Positions 26,812 to 35,014 are shown, counted from the stretch's first letter. The stretch: 64,000 nt of DNA from Rahnella sp. AA (GCF_002834385.1 NZ_PITQ01000011.1:62001-126000), one strand, 5' to 3'. Notes: generated by a model from the sequence alone, not told the origin. A program made the numbers and translations.

Positions 26812-26861
26812 GTGTTGCGGCTTACGCAACACCCTTTATACTGTTGCGTAAGCCGCAACAC
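26812..26861. promoter_or_regulatory. Double operator and promoter of higBA
   Basis: Two 20-base arms, 26812-26831 and 26842-26861, are exact reverse complements separated by 10 bases. Each arm is itself a dyad, GTTGCG-N5-CGCAAC, so there are two HigA-type sites about 30 bases apart centre to centre. A TTGCGG at 26815 and a TATACT at 26837 (16-base spacing) form a likely promoter inside the operators, so HigA or HigBA binding would shut it off. Confidence 0.8.
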
Positions 26862-26875
26862 GCAGGATGCAACGG

Positions 26876-27154
26876 ATGATTAAGGATTTCAAACACAAAG
26901 GGCTCAACCGTTTTTTTACGTCCGGTTCGACATCGGGTATCAACCCTGAACATGCGAAAAAATTACGGCTCCGGCTGGCAACTCTTCATGCGGCTGAGTG
27001 TATCGGCGATATCGATCGTCCCGGCTACGGACTGCATGCCTTACAAGGTTCCAGAGATGGGCAATGGGCGGTCACGGTTTCGGGCAACTGGCGTATCACC
27101 TTTGAATTTATTGATGGAAATGCTTACATCGTCAATTACGAGGATTACCACTAA
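26876..27154 (+). CDS. higB: HigB-type RelE-superfamily toxin
   Basis: A 92-residue mRNA interferase-like toxin of the HigB (plasmid-maintenance killer) group. It starts [23 protein letters not shown] and ends with the [23 protein letters not shown] block typical of this family. Toxins of this group cut mRNA at the ribosome. The frame is open from an ATG at 26867, but AGGA is correctly placed only for the ATG at 26876. Toxin precedes antitoxin, the higBA order, and the stop overlaps the higA start (TAATG). Confidence 0.92.
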   Translation: MIKDFKHKGLNRFFTSGSTSGINPEHAKKLRLRLATLHAAECIGDIDRPGYGLHALQGSRDGQWAVTVSGNWRITFEFIDGNAYIVNYEDYH

Positions 27155-27450
27155 TGAACATGCATAATCCCCCCCATCCCGGTGAACTGATTGCCGAGAC
27201 GCTGGATGAACTGAATGTCAGCGTGCGCGAATTTGCCCGTGCCCTGCACATCGCGCCTTCAACGGCTCAGCGGATCGTGACAGGGAAAATGGCCGTGACT
27301 CCGGAAATGGCGGTTAAGCTGGCAGCGGTATTGGGAGGCTCAGCAGAGTACTGGCTAAAATTGCAGGCAAACCGGAGCTTGTGGATAGCAGAACAAACGG
27401 TGGACACCAGCGGATTGCACCGGCTGGTCATGACGTTAAAACCCGCATAA
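27154..27450 (+). CDS. higA: HigA-type antitoxin
   Basis: A 98-residue XRE-type helix-turn-helix antitoxin with the HigA signature near the N-terminus ([38 protein letters not shown]). It ends with the dimer-forming [15 protein letters not shown] region. It binds HigB and represses the operon through the double operator. Its start shares a base with the higB stop. Its own stop codon lies in the loop of the following terminator hairpin. Confidence 0.93.
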   Translation: MNMHNPPHPGELIAETLDELNVSVREFARALHIAPSTAQRIVTGKMAVTPEMAVKLAAVLGGSAEYWLKLQANRSLWIAEQTVDTSGLHRLVMTLKPA

Positions 27451-27472
27451 CGCGGGTTTTTTATTACCTGAA
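27439..27472. terminator. Terminator overlapping the higA stop codon
   Basis: AAACCCGC (27439-27446) and GCGGGTTT (27452-27459) form a stem whose loop carries the higA stop. A TTTTTTATT tract follows. It also faces the convergent gene ending at 27488. Confidence 0.8.
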
Positions 27473-27487
27473 AATCCTCACCACAAC

Positions 27488-28207
27488 CTACTGCGTCACC
27501 CTGACAAACTGCCCTTCGGCCTGCACATTTTGCCCGAAGCCGCAGTCGCCCGTGGTATGCAACATAACGCTTGCAGCATCAAAATTCATATCCACGCTGC
27601 ACTCGCCGCCGCCAGCCGATGCATCATCTGCTTCGTGGTACACCGCGTGGTTGTCCTTAATGGCCGTGACCACGGAGAAATCGCCCGTATTCGGGCCGTA
27701 GTACAGTGACATTCTTCCCATATACAGGCCGGTGAAATCGATTTTGAACTGGGCTTCTTCCGCTTTGACCTCCAGCAGATCCCAACTGCCAAAACCCGCA
27801 TAGAGCCAGTAAGTGCCCGCAGGGCTTTCAGGCTTTGGCAATGCATCCAGTTTGGGCTGAATCTGGCTGAGGTTGTATTGTGATTTTTTGTCAGCAGGCG
27901 CAAGCATCAGCCAGGCTTTCGCTTTCAGATAATCGCCCTGCTTTATGTAGGTCAGCGCAATGTTGTTGTAAGCCGTGGCTATCTGATCCTGCGGTTTATG
28001 GCAAAACTCGCTCCAGGCCACCTGATTGCGAAAAATATCCCGCGCTTTTGTGATATCACCCTGCTGGTACGCCACTTTCCCGGCGGCGGCATAGATACCC
28101 GCTTTTACACAATCAGCATCAATATCAGGTTCATCAATCTGAGCAAACGCCTGAACACTGGCAAAACATCCTGCCACCAGCAGTAAATTCACTGCGACTT
28201 TCATCAA
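27488..28207 (-). CDS. Exported TPR-like protein of unknown function
   Basis: A 239-residue protein with a signal peptide ending near AFAQ. The first half has a tetratricopeptide-like stretch (AYQQGDITKARDIF, IATAYNNIALTYIKQGDYLKAKAWLML). The second half is beta-rich (TYWLYAGFGSWDLLEVKAEEAQFKIDFTGLYMG) with paired cysteines that could form disulphides. No family function is recognised. Two adjacent ATGs (28207 and 28204) are possible starts. It is a single gene, convergent with higA and divergent from the ABC transporter gene. Confidence 0.7.
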   Translation of the reverse strand: MMKVAVNLLLVAGCFASVQAFAQIDEPDIDADCVKAGIYAAAGKVAYQQGDITKARDIFRNQVAWSEFCHKPQDQIATAYNNIALTYIKQGDYLKAKAWLMLAPADKKSQYNLSQIQPKLDALPKPESPAGTYWLYAGFGSWDLLEVKAEEAQFKIDFTGLYMGRMSLYYGPNTGDFSVVTAIKDNHAVYHEADDASAGGGECSVDMNFDAASVMLHTTGDCGFGQNVQAEGQFVRVTQ

Positions 28208-28303
28208 ACATCCTTCTACTTTTATGGTCTACAGAGCTTCGTGCTGGAAAAACATCCTTACAAGTCGCTCATTGCCCTATCGCACTGAGGCACTCATTCT
28301 GGG

Positions 28304-30088
28304 ATGATTGGCTTCACAACATATCGATTACATATGGCTATTATGACTAAAAAACCTGGGAAATCGGCGCAATGGGGCGCTGTCTGGCAGTTGATTAAGC
28401 CTTACTGGCGCTCAGAAGAAAAGTGGCGAGCCTGGGGCATGTTGACCACTATCGTTATTCTCTCACTGGCTACCGTTTACATCAGCGTGCTGCTAAACGA
28501 ATGGAACCGCGTATTTTATGATGCGTTGCAAAACAGAAACTATCCGGTTTTCAAAGCCCAACTGTTCAAATTCACATGGCTGGCGCTGCTCTTCATTGTC
28601 ATTGCGGTTTACCGTGTTTATCTGACGCAGGGCCTGCAAATGAGCTGGCGCCGCTGGATGACCGAAGAGTATATGGAGAAGTGGCTGACCAATCACGCCT
28701 ATTATTACACGGAGTATCAGCATCAGGTGGATAACCCCGATCAGCGTATTGCGTCTGATCTGAATGCCCTGACCAGCGGCACCCTTTCACTGGTGCTCGG
28801 CCTGCTCTCAAGCGTGGTCACGCTGTTCTCATTTGTGTTTATTCTCTGGTCAATCAGCGGTCCGCTCAGCTTCGTGCTCGGCGGGCATCATTTCGAAATT
28901 CCGGGCTATATGCTGTGGTTCGCACTGCTGTATGCCGCGCTGGGGTCTTTCATTATCTGGTGGATCGGTAAGCCACTGGTAAAACTCGGTTTCAATCAGG
29001 AATGGTTTGAGGCGAACTTCCGTTTCGGGCTGATCCGCATTCGTGAAAACAGCGATGCGATTGCGCTGTATCACGGCGAAAAAAATGAGCGTGACCAGCT
29101 TTCCGGTAAATTTGATTCCATCAAAACGAACTGGTGGTCGATTATGCGCGTCACCCGTCGTCTGAACATTGCCTCAAACTTTTACGGCCAGTTTGCCAAT
29201 ATCTTCCCGATTCTGGTGGCCTCACCGCGTTATTTCTCCGGCGCGATTCAGATGGGCGCGCTGATGCAAATCGCCTCAGCATTCGGCCAGGTTCAGGGGT
29301 CATTGTCCTGGTTTATTGATGCGTTCACCGATCTGGCTAGCTGGAAAGCCACCGTTAACCGTCTTGCCGGTTTTAATGCAGCGATTGATCAGGTAAATGC
29401 ACAGCCACGCGGTATCAGCGTGGGTCAGAGCACTGAACATGCCCTGCAACTGGATAAACTGACGCTGAACCTGCCGAACGGCAATCCGCTGTTTTGCAAT
29501 ATTTCTGCGGCCATGAAACCGGGCGATCGCGTGCTGATTGCCGGCCCTTCGGGTTGCGGTAAGTCAACATTGCTGCGCGCGATTGCCGGCATCTGGCCTT
29601 ATGGTTCAGGCAATATCGCGTTAGCCGAAGGTAAGCGTTATCTGTTCCTGCCGCAGCGCAGTTATATCCCGATTGGCACCCTGCGCGATGCGCTAAGTTA
29701 TCCTGACGCCAGCCGCGAATACACAGATGAACAGCTGCAGCGTGTGCTGGAGCAGTGCCGTCTGTCGCATCTGGCCACAGTGGACATTCTCGATGATTAC
29801 GCCAACTGGAGCCAGCGCCTGTCGCCGGGCGAGCAACAGCGTCTTTCCTTTGCCCGCGCCTTGTTGATCAAACCGGATACGCTGTTCCTTGACGAAGCCA
29901 CCAGCGCACTGGATGACGAAACCGAACAACAGGTATACGCTCTGCTGCTGAGCGAATTGCCAGGTACCTCCGTCATCAGCGTGGCGCACCGCAATTCGGT
30001 TGCCAAATACCATCAGCACTGCTGGCGGTTTAAAAACCAGGAAAACGGCCCGTGCGGATTCACCTCCACCATGCTTACCCCTGAGTAA
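28304..30088 (+). CDS. ABC transporter, fused permease and ATPase, SbmA/BacA-YddA type
   Basis: A 594-residue half-transporter. Residues 1-330 form an SbmA/BacA-like membrane domain with WNRVFYDALQNRNYPVF, WRRWMTEEYMEKWL and NPDQRIASDLNALTSGTLSLVLGLLSSVVTLFSF, cited here as landmarks. Residues 370-594 form the ATPase with Walker A GPSGCGKST, signature LSPGEQQR and Walker B TLFLDEATSALD. E. coli YddA and mycobacterial BacA relatives move peptides, bleomycin or cobalamin; the substrate here is unknown. The exact start is unclear: ATGs at 28304, 28334 and 28343 are in frame and none has a good ribosome binding site. Confidence 0.88.
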   Translation: MIGFTTYRLHMAIMTKKPGKSAQWGAVWQLIKPYWRSEEKWRAWGMLTTIVILSLATVYISVLLNEWNRVFYDALQNRNYPVFKAQLFKFTWLALLFIVIAVYRVYLTQGLQMSWRRWMTEEYMEKWLTNHAYYYTEYQHQVDNPDQRIASDLNALTSGTLSLVLGLLSSVVTLFSFVFILWSISGPLSFVLGGHHFEIPGYMLWFALLYAALGSFIIWWIGKPLVKLGFNQEWFEANFRFGLIRIRENSDAIALYHGEKNERDQLSGKFDSIKTNWWSIMRVTRRLNIASNFYGQFANIFPILVASPRYFSGAIQMGALMQIASAFGQVQGSLSWFIDAFTDLASWKATVNRLAGFNAAIDQVNAQPRGISVGQSTEHALQLDKLTLNLPNGNPLFCNISAAMKPGDRVLIAGPSGCGKSTLLRAIAGIWPYGSGNIALAEGKRYLFLPQRSYIPIGTLRDALSYPDASREYTDEQLQRVLEQCRLSHLATVDILDDYANWSQRLSPGEQQRLSFARALLIKPDTLFLDEATSALDDETEQQVYALLLSELPGTSVISVAHRNSVAKYHQHCWRFKNQENGPCGFTSTMLTPE

Positions 30089-30123
30089 CGCCTGATACCA
30101 CGACAGAGTGGCTTCAAAATGCA

Positions 30124-30158
30124 GAAAGGTTGCTGATGACAGCAACCTTTCTTTTTTG
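30124..30158 (+). terminator. Rho-independent terminator after the ABC transporter gene
   Basis: GAAAGGTTGCT (30124-30134) pairs with AGCAACCTTTC (30141-30151), with a 6-base loop, followed by TTTTTT. Confidence 0.88.
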
Positions 30159-30207
30159 TGTGCTGAAACTCACTTCGCACACAAAATCAACAGTCTGGTT
30201 GGTTCAT

Positions 30208-30227
30208 TTGTATACCTGACTATACAA
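30208..30227. promoter_or_regulatory. Operator-like dyad upstream of the GntR/UTRA regulator
   Basis: TTGTATAC-CTGA-CTATACAA, a 20-base dyad with one mismatch, lies about 40 bases before the regulator start. Its TTGTATAG half-site (minus strand) recurs upstream of the IICB gene at 32685-32692. Confidence 0.6.
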
Positions 30228-30267
30228 TTATTCTTAAGTGACGTGATGACGAGATCGGAGGTTTGCT

Positions 30268-31011
30268 TTGATGAAGATAGATAAAAATTCGTTCACACCG
30301 CTTTACCTGCAAATTGAACAACAACTTACCGAAAAAATCAGCGCGGGCGAAATCAGGCCCGGTGACCCGCTACCGACGGAAGCGGCACTCTGCGAGATCT
30401 ACAACGTTTCACGCATGACTGTCCGGAAAGCCGTCGATTATCTGGTGCGTCAGGGCCGTGTTGTGCGCTTTCGTGGGCGCGGGACTTTTGTGGTGGAAGC
30501 ACCGCAACAGCAGAAAATCATCCTCCCTCTCGACCGGCATCTTACGGCCAGTGAAGTGGCACAGGAGAATAACCAGCGCATCGAAAATCAGGTGCTGGAA
30601 TTTCGCCGTATGCCTGCCAGTGAGGAAATCGCCGCAGAGCTGGAAATCCCTGCCGGTACTGAAGTCTATTTTATGATCCGCCTGCGGCTGCTTGGCGATG
30701 AACCGTTCGTCTATGAGCAGTGCTGGATGCGGACCGACAATTTCCCGGACATCAACCGTGCGGCCATGACCGCTTCAAAATATGCCTATATACGTTCGAA
30801 AGGCTTCCAGCCTGAAGGCAGCACTAAGCTCATTTCGGCAGAGCTGCCGTCCAACGAGATCCGCCTGGCGCTCAATCTGTCACGCGACCAGCCGGTGCTT
30901 CATTCTCATGCCGTAGTCTCTTTCACCAACGGCACGTTGTTCGAAGTATCAGATGTGTACTACAACCAGAAAAACTACGGCTTCAGCGTCCATGCTAAAG
31001 TCAAAATCTAG
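30268..31011 (+). CDS. GntR/HutC-family regulator (UTRA domain)
   Basis: A 247-residue regulator: winged helix (TPLYLQIEQQLTEKISAGEIRPGDPLPTEAALCEIYNVSRMTVRKAVDYLV) followed by a UTRA ligand domain with the VYFMIRLRLLGDEPFVYEQCWMR strand pair. UTRA regulators often bind phosphorylated sugars made by a PTS. The CGGAGG before the start is strong; the ATG at 30268 or 30271 is used. The gene converges on the IICB gene with a 6-base gap, and both promoters carry TTGTATAG half-sites, so it is the likely regulator of that permease. Confidence 0.9.
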   Translation: MMKIDKNSFTPLYLQIEQQLTEKISAGEIRPGDPLPTEAALCEIYNVSRMTVRKAVDYLVRQGRVVRFRGRGTFVVEAPQQQKIILPLDRHLTASEVAQENNQRIENQVLEFRRMPASEEIAAELEIPAGTEVYFMIRLRLLGDEPFVYEQCWMRTDNFPDINRAAMTASKYAYIRSKGFQPEGSTKLISAELPSNEIRLALNLSRDQPVLHSHAVVSFTNGTLFEVSDVYYNQKNYGFSVHAKVKI

Positions 31012-31017
31012 CCGCCG

Positions 31018-32619
31018 TCAGGCAATGCCTGACAATTCCGCCTTCACCAGATTTGCCACCTGTTCAACCTGCGGGCCATAGATAACATGCACATCAGTGT
31101 CTGTAATCTTCTTCACTCCCGCCGCACCGGTTTTCATTAACGTGCCGTCCTGCACCTGAGCCATATCTTTCACTTTCACGCGCAGGCGGGTAAAGCAGCA
31201 GTCAACGGCAGTAATATTCCCCTCACCGCCCAGCCCGATAATAATATTTTTGGTTTTCTCGCCGGTTCCCTGCGCCGGTTTTGCACGCTCTTCCGCGTCA
31301 TTTTCATCTTCACGCCCCGGCGTTTTCACCTGCATCCGCAAAATAACCCAGCGGAAACTGAAGTAATAAACAGGCGCATAGATGATCCCGAGGATCAGCG
31401 GATACCACCAGTGCGTTTTGCTGCCGCCAAGGACGCCGAAGATCAGGAAGTCAATCGCCCCGCCCTGCACATTACCGATCATCACATGCAACATTTGCAT
31501 CAGCACAAACGAAAGCCCGGTCAGCGCCGCGTGCAGGATATACAGCACCGGCGACACGAAGATAAAGCAGAACTCGAGCGGTTCGGTGATCCCGGTGGTG
31601 AATGACGCCAGTCCACCCGCCAGCATCAGCGCTTTCACGCGGCCTTTATGCTCAGGCCGCGCGCAGTGGTACATCGCCAGCGCGGCGGCCGGTAAACCAA
31701 ACATCATGACCGGAATTTTCCCCTGTGCCAGGAACCGCGTGGCCTGCTGCGTGACGGCGTCCGGGATCATCCCCGGATTCGCCAGCGCGGCATTAAAGAT
31801 ATTCAGCGCACCGACAATGCTCTGATTATCCACCGTCGTCACCCCGCCAATCGGCGTAAAGCGCACGGTTTCATTGATGATGTGATGTAAACCGGTCGGG
31901 ATCAGCAGGCGTTCCGACGTCGCATAAATAAACGTCCCGATTTCCCCCGTGCGGCCAATCAGTTCGCCAACCCACTGGATCCCCTGCGCTATTGTCGGCC
32001 AGATCAGCGACATCATGACGCCCACAACCGGCAGCACCAGGATGGTAATGATCGGCACGAAGCGACGTCCGCCGAAGAACGCAATCGCCGTCGGCAACAC
32101 GATCGTATAGAAACGGTTATGCAGCCACATGGTGATCAACCCGACCAGCACACCGCCCAGCACACTCATGTTGTAGGTGAAAATCCCCAGCGTGTGGGTG
32201 AATTCGGCGGCGTAAATCATGGCGTTGGTTTCAGTCATGCCTTTTGCGGTGAGCTTTGCAACGGTAATCGTATCCGGTGAAATCCCCTGCGCCAGCAGGC
32301 TGTAATTCACCCCGACGTGCAAGCCGACGAAGCCGATCACTGCGGAAAAGGCCGCCGTGGCCTTTTCTGCATTGGCCAGACCCATCGCGGTGGCAACGGC
32401 AAAGAACAGCGGCAGATTGGCAAACAACGCCCCCGATACCTGACGGATAAACCCAATCACCAGCTGTAATGTTTTCATTTCGGCAAAGGCTTCACCGGTA
32501 ACAGCAGGGTTTTGTAACGCGGCCGCCAGCCCTAAGAAGATCCCGGCGGCGGCAATCACCGAGATAGGCGTCATCAGGGCTTTGCCCAGATCGTGAATTT
32601 TGCTGCCAAGTTTAATCAT
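31018..32619 (-). CDS. PTS glucose-superfamily IICB permease, MalX/alpha-glucoside-like
   Basis: A 533-residue fusion. The N-terminal IIC domain (about 1-430) has 8-10 hydrophobic segments and LLIPTGLHHIINETVRF, PVMMFGLPAAALAMYHCA and the signature GITEPLEF. The C-terminal IIB domain (about 450-533) has the phospho-cysteine in DCCFTRLRVKV. It resembles E. coli MalX and related maltose/alpha-glucoside permeases. No IIA and no glycosidase are adjacent, so it must borrow a general IIA such as Crr, and the sugar is unassigned. It is convergent with the UTRA regulator. Confidence 0.9.
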   Translation of the reverse strand: MIKLGSKIHDLGKALMTPISVIAAAGIFLGLAAALQNPAVTGEAFAEMKTLQLVIGFIRQVSGALFANLPLFFAVATAMGLANAEKATAAFSAVIGFVGLHVGVNYSLLAQGISPDTITVAKLTAKGMTETNAMIYAAEFTHTLGIFTYNMSVLGGVLVGLITMWLHNRFYTIVLPTAIAFFGGRRFVPIITILVLPVVGVMMSLIWPTIAQGIQWVGELIGRTGEIGTFIYATSERLLIPTGLHHIINETVRFTPIGGVTTVDNQSIVGALNIFNAALANPGMIPDAVTQQATRFLAQGKIPVMMFGLPAAALAMYHCARPEHKGRVKALMLAGGLASFTTGITEPLEFCFIFVSPVLYILHAALTGLSFVLMQMLHVMIGNVQGGAIDFLIFGVLGGSKTHWWYPLILGIIYAPVYYFSFRWVILRMQVKTPGREDENDAEERAKPAQGTGEKTKNIIIGLGGEGNITAVDCCFTRLRVKVKDMAQVQDGTLMKTGAAGVKKITDTDVHVIYGPQVEQVANLVKAELSGIA

Positions 32620-32677
32620 CTGAAATCCCTCAATTGGGTGGCTAAAAATAAGCCGTTAATTGAGTTAAGTCACAGAA

Positions 32678-32692
32678 TGTATAGTTGTATAG
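32678..32692. promoter_or_regulatory. Operator-like TGTATAG repeats upstream of the IICB gene
   Basis: TGTATAG (32678-32684) is followed directly by TTGTATAG (32685-32692) about 60 bases before the IICB start. The 8-mer TTGTATAG matches half of the dyad at 30208-30227 before the UTRA regulator gene. Confidence 0.5.
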
Positions 32693-32819
32693 ACATAGAG
32701 GCCAGGAGTATGAAAGGGATCACAGTTTTGCGGATGCAAAACGGGTGGGGGCCAGAAACATCAGGACGTTATGAGTTGAGGCGTAATTTGTTCGCGGCAG
32801 AACCCCGGCTTTAAATAGT

Positions 32820-33165
32820 GAGATAATTAAAACCAATCACTCCCCCCTCTATAACATACTGAAAAATAGATATATTTAATCACAATAAAACGGAATAAAT
32901 AATCAAACCATTTATTTCATAATATCAAACCACTTAAACACATCATCTATATGAATATATAATCCATTAATAACCACAAAACCTTACCACAACGCGTTAA
33001 TTGATCGTTAAAATCTATTAGTTTAAAAAAGTGTGACATTGATCACTAACCCATTTATTGCAGTCGTTATTCTTCAGTCACTGCTTGAAAATAATAAATC
33101 ATTATTTAACACCAATGGGGTGATGTATTTTTTTGTCATAAACCGTTCTATAAAGGAGGTATATT
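32820..33165. other. AT-rich gap before the holin-endopeptidase cassette
   Basis: About 350 bases with no coding sequence and markedly more A and T than the flanks. The clear signals are a CRP-like site at 33032-33047, a possible -10 TATTCT at 33068-33073, and the AAGGAGGT of the holin gene at its end. The base composition change begins near 32820 and continues through the cassette, which marks the left edge of an acquired segment. Confidence 0.5.
33032..33047. promoter_or_regulatory. CRP-like binding site upstream of the holin gene
   Basis: TGTGA-CATTGA-TCACT matches the CRP consensus TGTGA-N6-TCACA at nine of ten positions. Its centre (33039.5) lies about 41 bases before a start point expected from the -10-like TATTCT at 33068-33073, the class II spacing. 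The start point is inferred. Confidence 0.6.
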
Positions 33166-33477
33166 TTGCCATGGAGAGACCCGTCAAATAATAACTACAT
33201 AAACTGGCTGTATATTTTTATCTTTGCATCATGGGGAGGTGTGGTCAGATATATTATAGATGTTCGCTCTGGAAAGATATGCCGAAGTTTAATCTCAGTA
33301 ATAGCACAAATTATAATATCGGCATTCACTGGCGTATTAGCCGGCCTTGTATCGGAAAGCATGGGTTCCGGGTTTCATACAACTCTGGCTATATGTGGCA
33401 TATCGGGTGCTATGGGGGTTGCCGCTTTAGATTATTACTGGAGGAGGTTAACAGAAATCAAACATGGAACATTATAA
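33166..33477 (+). CDS. Phage-type holin with three transmembrane segments
   Basis: A 103-residue membrane protein with three hydrophobic helices (about 11-30, 42-63 and 70-92), short polar loops and a charged C-terminus (YYWRRLTEIKHG). This is the topology of class I phage holins of the LydA-like group. Holins open the inner membrane at a set time to release a muralytic enzyme. The start is TTG at 33166 with an almost ideal AAGGAGGT seven bases upstream; the nearby ATG at 33171 is out of frame and soon stops. The gene is AT-rich and overlaps the endopeptidase gene by 14 bases. No other phage gene is nearby. Confidence 0.8.
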   Translation: MPWRDPSNNNYINWLYIFIFASWGGVVRYIIDVRSGKICRSLISVIAQIIISAFTGVLAGLVSESMGSGFHTTLAICGISGAMGVAALDYYWRRLTEIKHGTL

Positions 33478-33850
33478 ATTCAGTAAGAGCTCAGAAGATA
33501 ATCTTGAAGGAGTGCATCCTGATTTATGCAAAATCATGAGGCAAGCATTAATTTTATCTACTGTCGATTTTGGGATTTCTGAAGGCCTCAGAAGTAAAAA
33601 AAGGCAACTTGAACTGGTCGCGAAAGGAAAATCTTTGACCAATAATAGCCGACATATTACCGGTCATGCTGTTGATATTTTCGCTCTACCGAACAATACG
33701 ATATCTTGGGAGTTCAAGTATTATCAGGCAATAGCCGACATAATCATTGAATTATCAAAAACGCTATCAATTGAAATAGAGTGGGGAGGAAAATGGGATG
33801 ATTTAAACGATGGTACACACTTTGAACTATCAAGGAGAAAATATCCATAA
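33464..33850 (+). CDS. L-alanyl-D-glutamate endopeptidase, M15C endolysin type
   Basis: A 128-residue zinc peptidase related to the T5 endolysin and CwlK, which cut the L-Ala-D-Glu bond of peptidoglycan stems. Zinc ligands are visible: His68 and Asp71 in SRHITGHAVD, and His119 in GTHFEL. EGLR at 40-43 and the WGGKWDD loop at 107-113 complete the M15C pattern. It has no signal peptide, so it depends on the overlapping upstream holin to reach the wall. GAGGAGG lies about 15 bases upstream of the ATG, inside the holin gene. The pair matches the core of holin-endolysin export cassettes such as ChiW/ChiX of Serratia marcescens. No spanin-like gene was found. Confidence 0.88.
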   Translation: MEHYKFSKSSEDNLEGVHPDLCKIMRQALILSTVDFGISEGLRSKKRQLELVAKGKSLTNNSRHITGHAVDIFALPNNTISWEFKYYQAIADIIIELSKTLSIEIEWGGKWDDLNDGTHFELSRRKYP

Positions 33851-33991
33851 TGTAAACATGAATACTCATAGTTGTACAAAGAAATGATTTTATTCTCGGA
33901 TGCATAATTGACTTGCATCTGGTAACCAATACATCTTTACAAAAAAACTGGCAAATATAACGCCAAAAAATTCACTATTAAAGGACTAAAT

Positions 33992-34885
33992 ATGAATAAC
34001 GTAATTAAAGGCACAGCAGAAAACTTTCCAATGAAAGCCGGTGATAACCTGATCCTCGCCGTTCCCCATCATGATGACACCATCCTTGGGTGTGGCAGCT
34101 TTATTATTAAAGCAAAAGCACTGGGGGTATTAACGACGGTGGCACGTTCTTTTGTCGCCTGCAGTCGCACAAACTTCTTTGCTAACTATCAGGAAGGCCT
34201 GTTATCTGAGGAACAAATCCAGCGCGTGACCCAGGCACGTATAGAAGAAGATACGTTGGGCTGTAATGACCTGTTCAGCGACAGTTATCAATGGATGCAG
34301 GGCATTTTGGGCGAGTGGGATGCACCTCTTCGCGGTTACACTGGCGCGTTAACGGCGGGTGGCGGCTCTGCGGGGGATTTCTCAACGTTTCGACCGCAAG
34401 AGATCGATATGTACAACCGCCTTATCAGCCAATATACGTGGATGATGATGCAAGAGAATACGGTTATTCTTTGCCTGATTGCTAATGGCAGCCATGTCGA
34501 TCATTTCAACGTCAGGGAAGCAATTCTTCATGCTGCCTTCCTGGCAGGTGATAATGCGAAAGCTCAAATCATCTTTGTTGAAGATGAGCCGTATACTTCA
34601 GCCAATCCTCAGGATCGTTTTGTAGAGTTTGATAAACTCAATGCCCGTACGGCTAATGGGTTATTTTCATATCAATTCGAATGTGAGCCAGGGGAATATA
34701 AAAACACCAAGATGCATGATATTTTCGACGCGCACTACCGGACACAATGGACTCAGGATTACGAGGACAACCTGAATAATCAGAGAGAATTCTATATTTA
34801 CACATTAGACAAGTCAAAATACAAATCCATACTGAAAGACACCACCTGCACTGAAGATTATTGCGCCTTGTCATCAGCGGTTTAA
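33992..34885 (+). CDS. PIG-L/LmbE-family deacetylase
   Basis: A 297-residue zinc-dependent N-deacetylase-like protein. The metal motif is PHHDDTILGCG (His26, Asp28, Asp29) near the N-terminus, with the second motif GSHVDHFNVREA (His168, His171) in the middle. Family members deacetylate GlcNAc-containing substrates (MshB, BshB, archaeal chitobiose deacetylase, GPI enzyme). There is no signal peptide. AAAGGA precedes the ATG. It follows the endopeptidase gene by 141 bases on the same strand, with a weak own promoter possible (TTGACT at 33908). It could be cargo of the lysis pair, or an amino-sugar enzyme working with the convergent PTS permease; both are inference. Confidence 0.85.
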   Translation: MNNVIKGTAENFPMKAGDNLILAVPHHDDTILGCGSFIIKAKALGVLTTVARSFVACSRTNFFANYQEGLLSEEQIQRVTQARIEEDTLGCNDLFSDSYQWMQGILGEWDAPLRGYTGALTAGGGSAGDFSTFRPQEIDMYNRLISQYTWMMMQENTVILCLIANGSHVDHFNVREAILHAAFLAGDNAKAQIIFVEDEPYTSANPQDRFVEFDKLNARTANGLFSYQFECEPGEYKNTKMHDIFDAHYRTQWTQDYEDNLNNQREFYIYTLDKSKYKSILKDTTCTEDYCALSSAV

Positions 34886-34978
34886 TAATCAGTAAAGATA
34901 AACTCATACAACAATTATGTTTTTACCTTGTAAATTATAAAAAACATCTTCAGTTATTAATTTGACGTTTTGTCAGAT

Positions 34979-35014
34979 ATACCAGTCTCGCATTGAGACT
35001 GGTATTTTTTTATT
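34979..35014 (+). terminator. Rho-independent terminator after the PIG-L gene
   Basis: ACCAGTCTC (34981-34989) and GAGACTGGT (34995-35003) form a perfect stem with a 5-base loop, followed by ATTTTTTTATTT. It closes the holin-endopeptidase-deacetylase segment. Confidence 0.9.

Noticed and set aside
32593-32814. Plus-strand open frame of 73 codons upstream of the AT-rich gap
   Set aside because: It overlaps the IICB start and its operator repeats on the other strand; no family is recognised.
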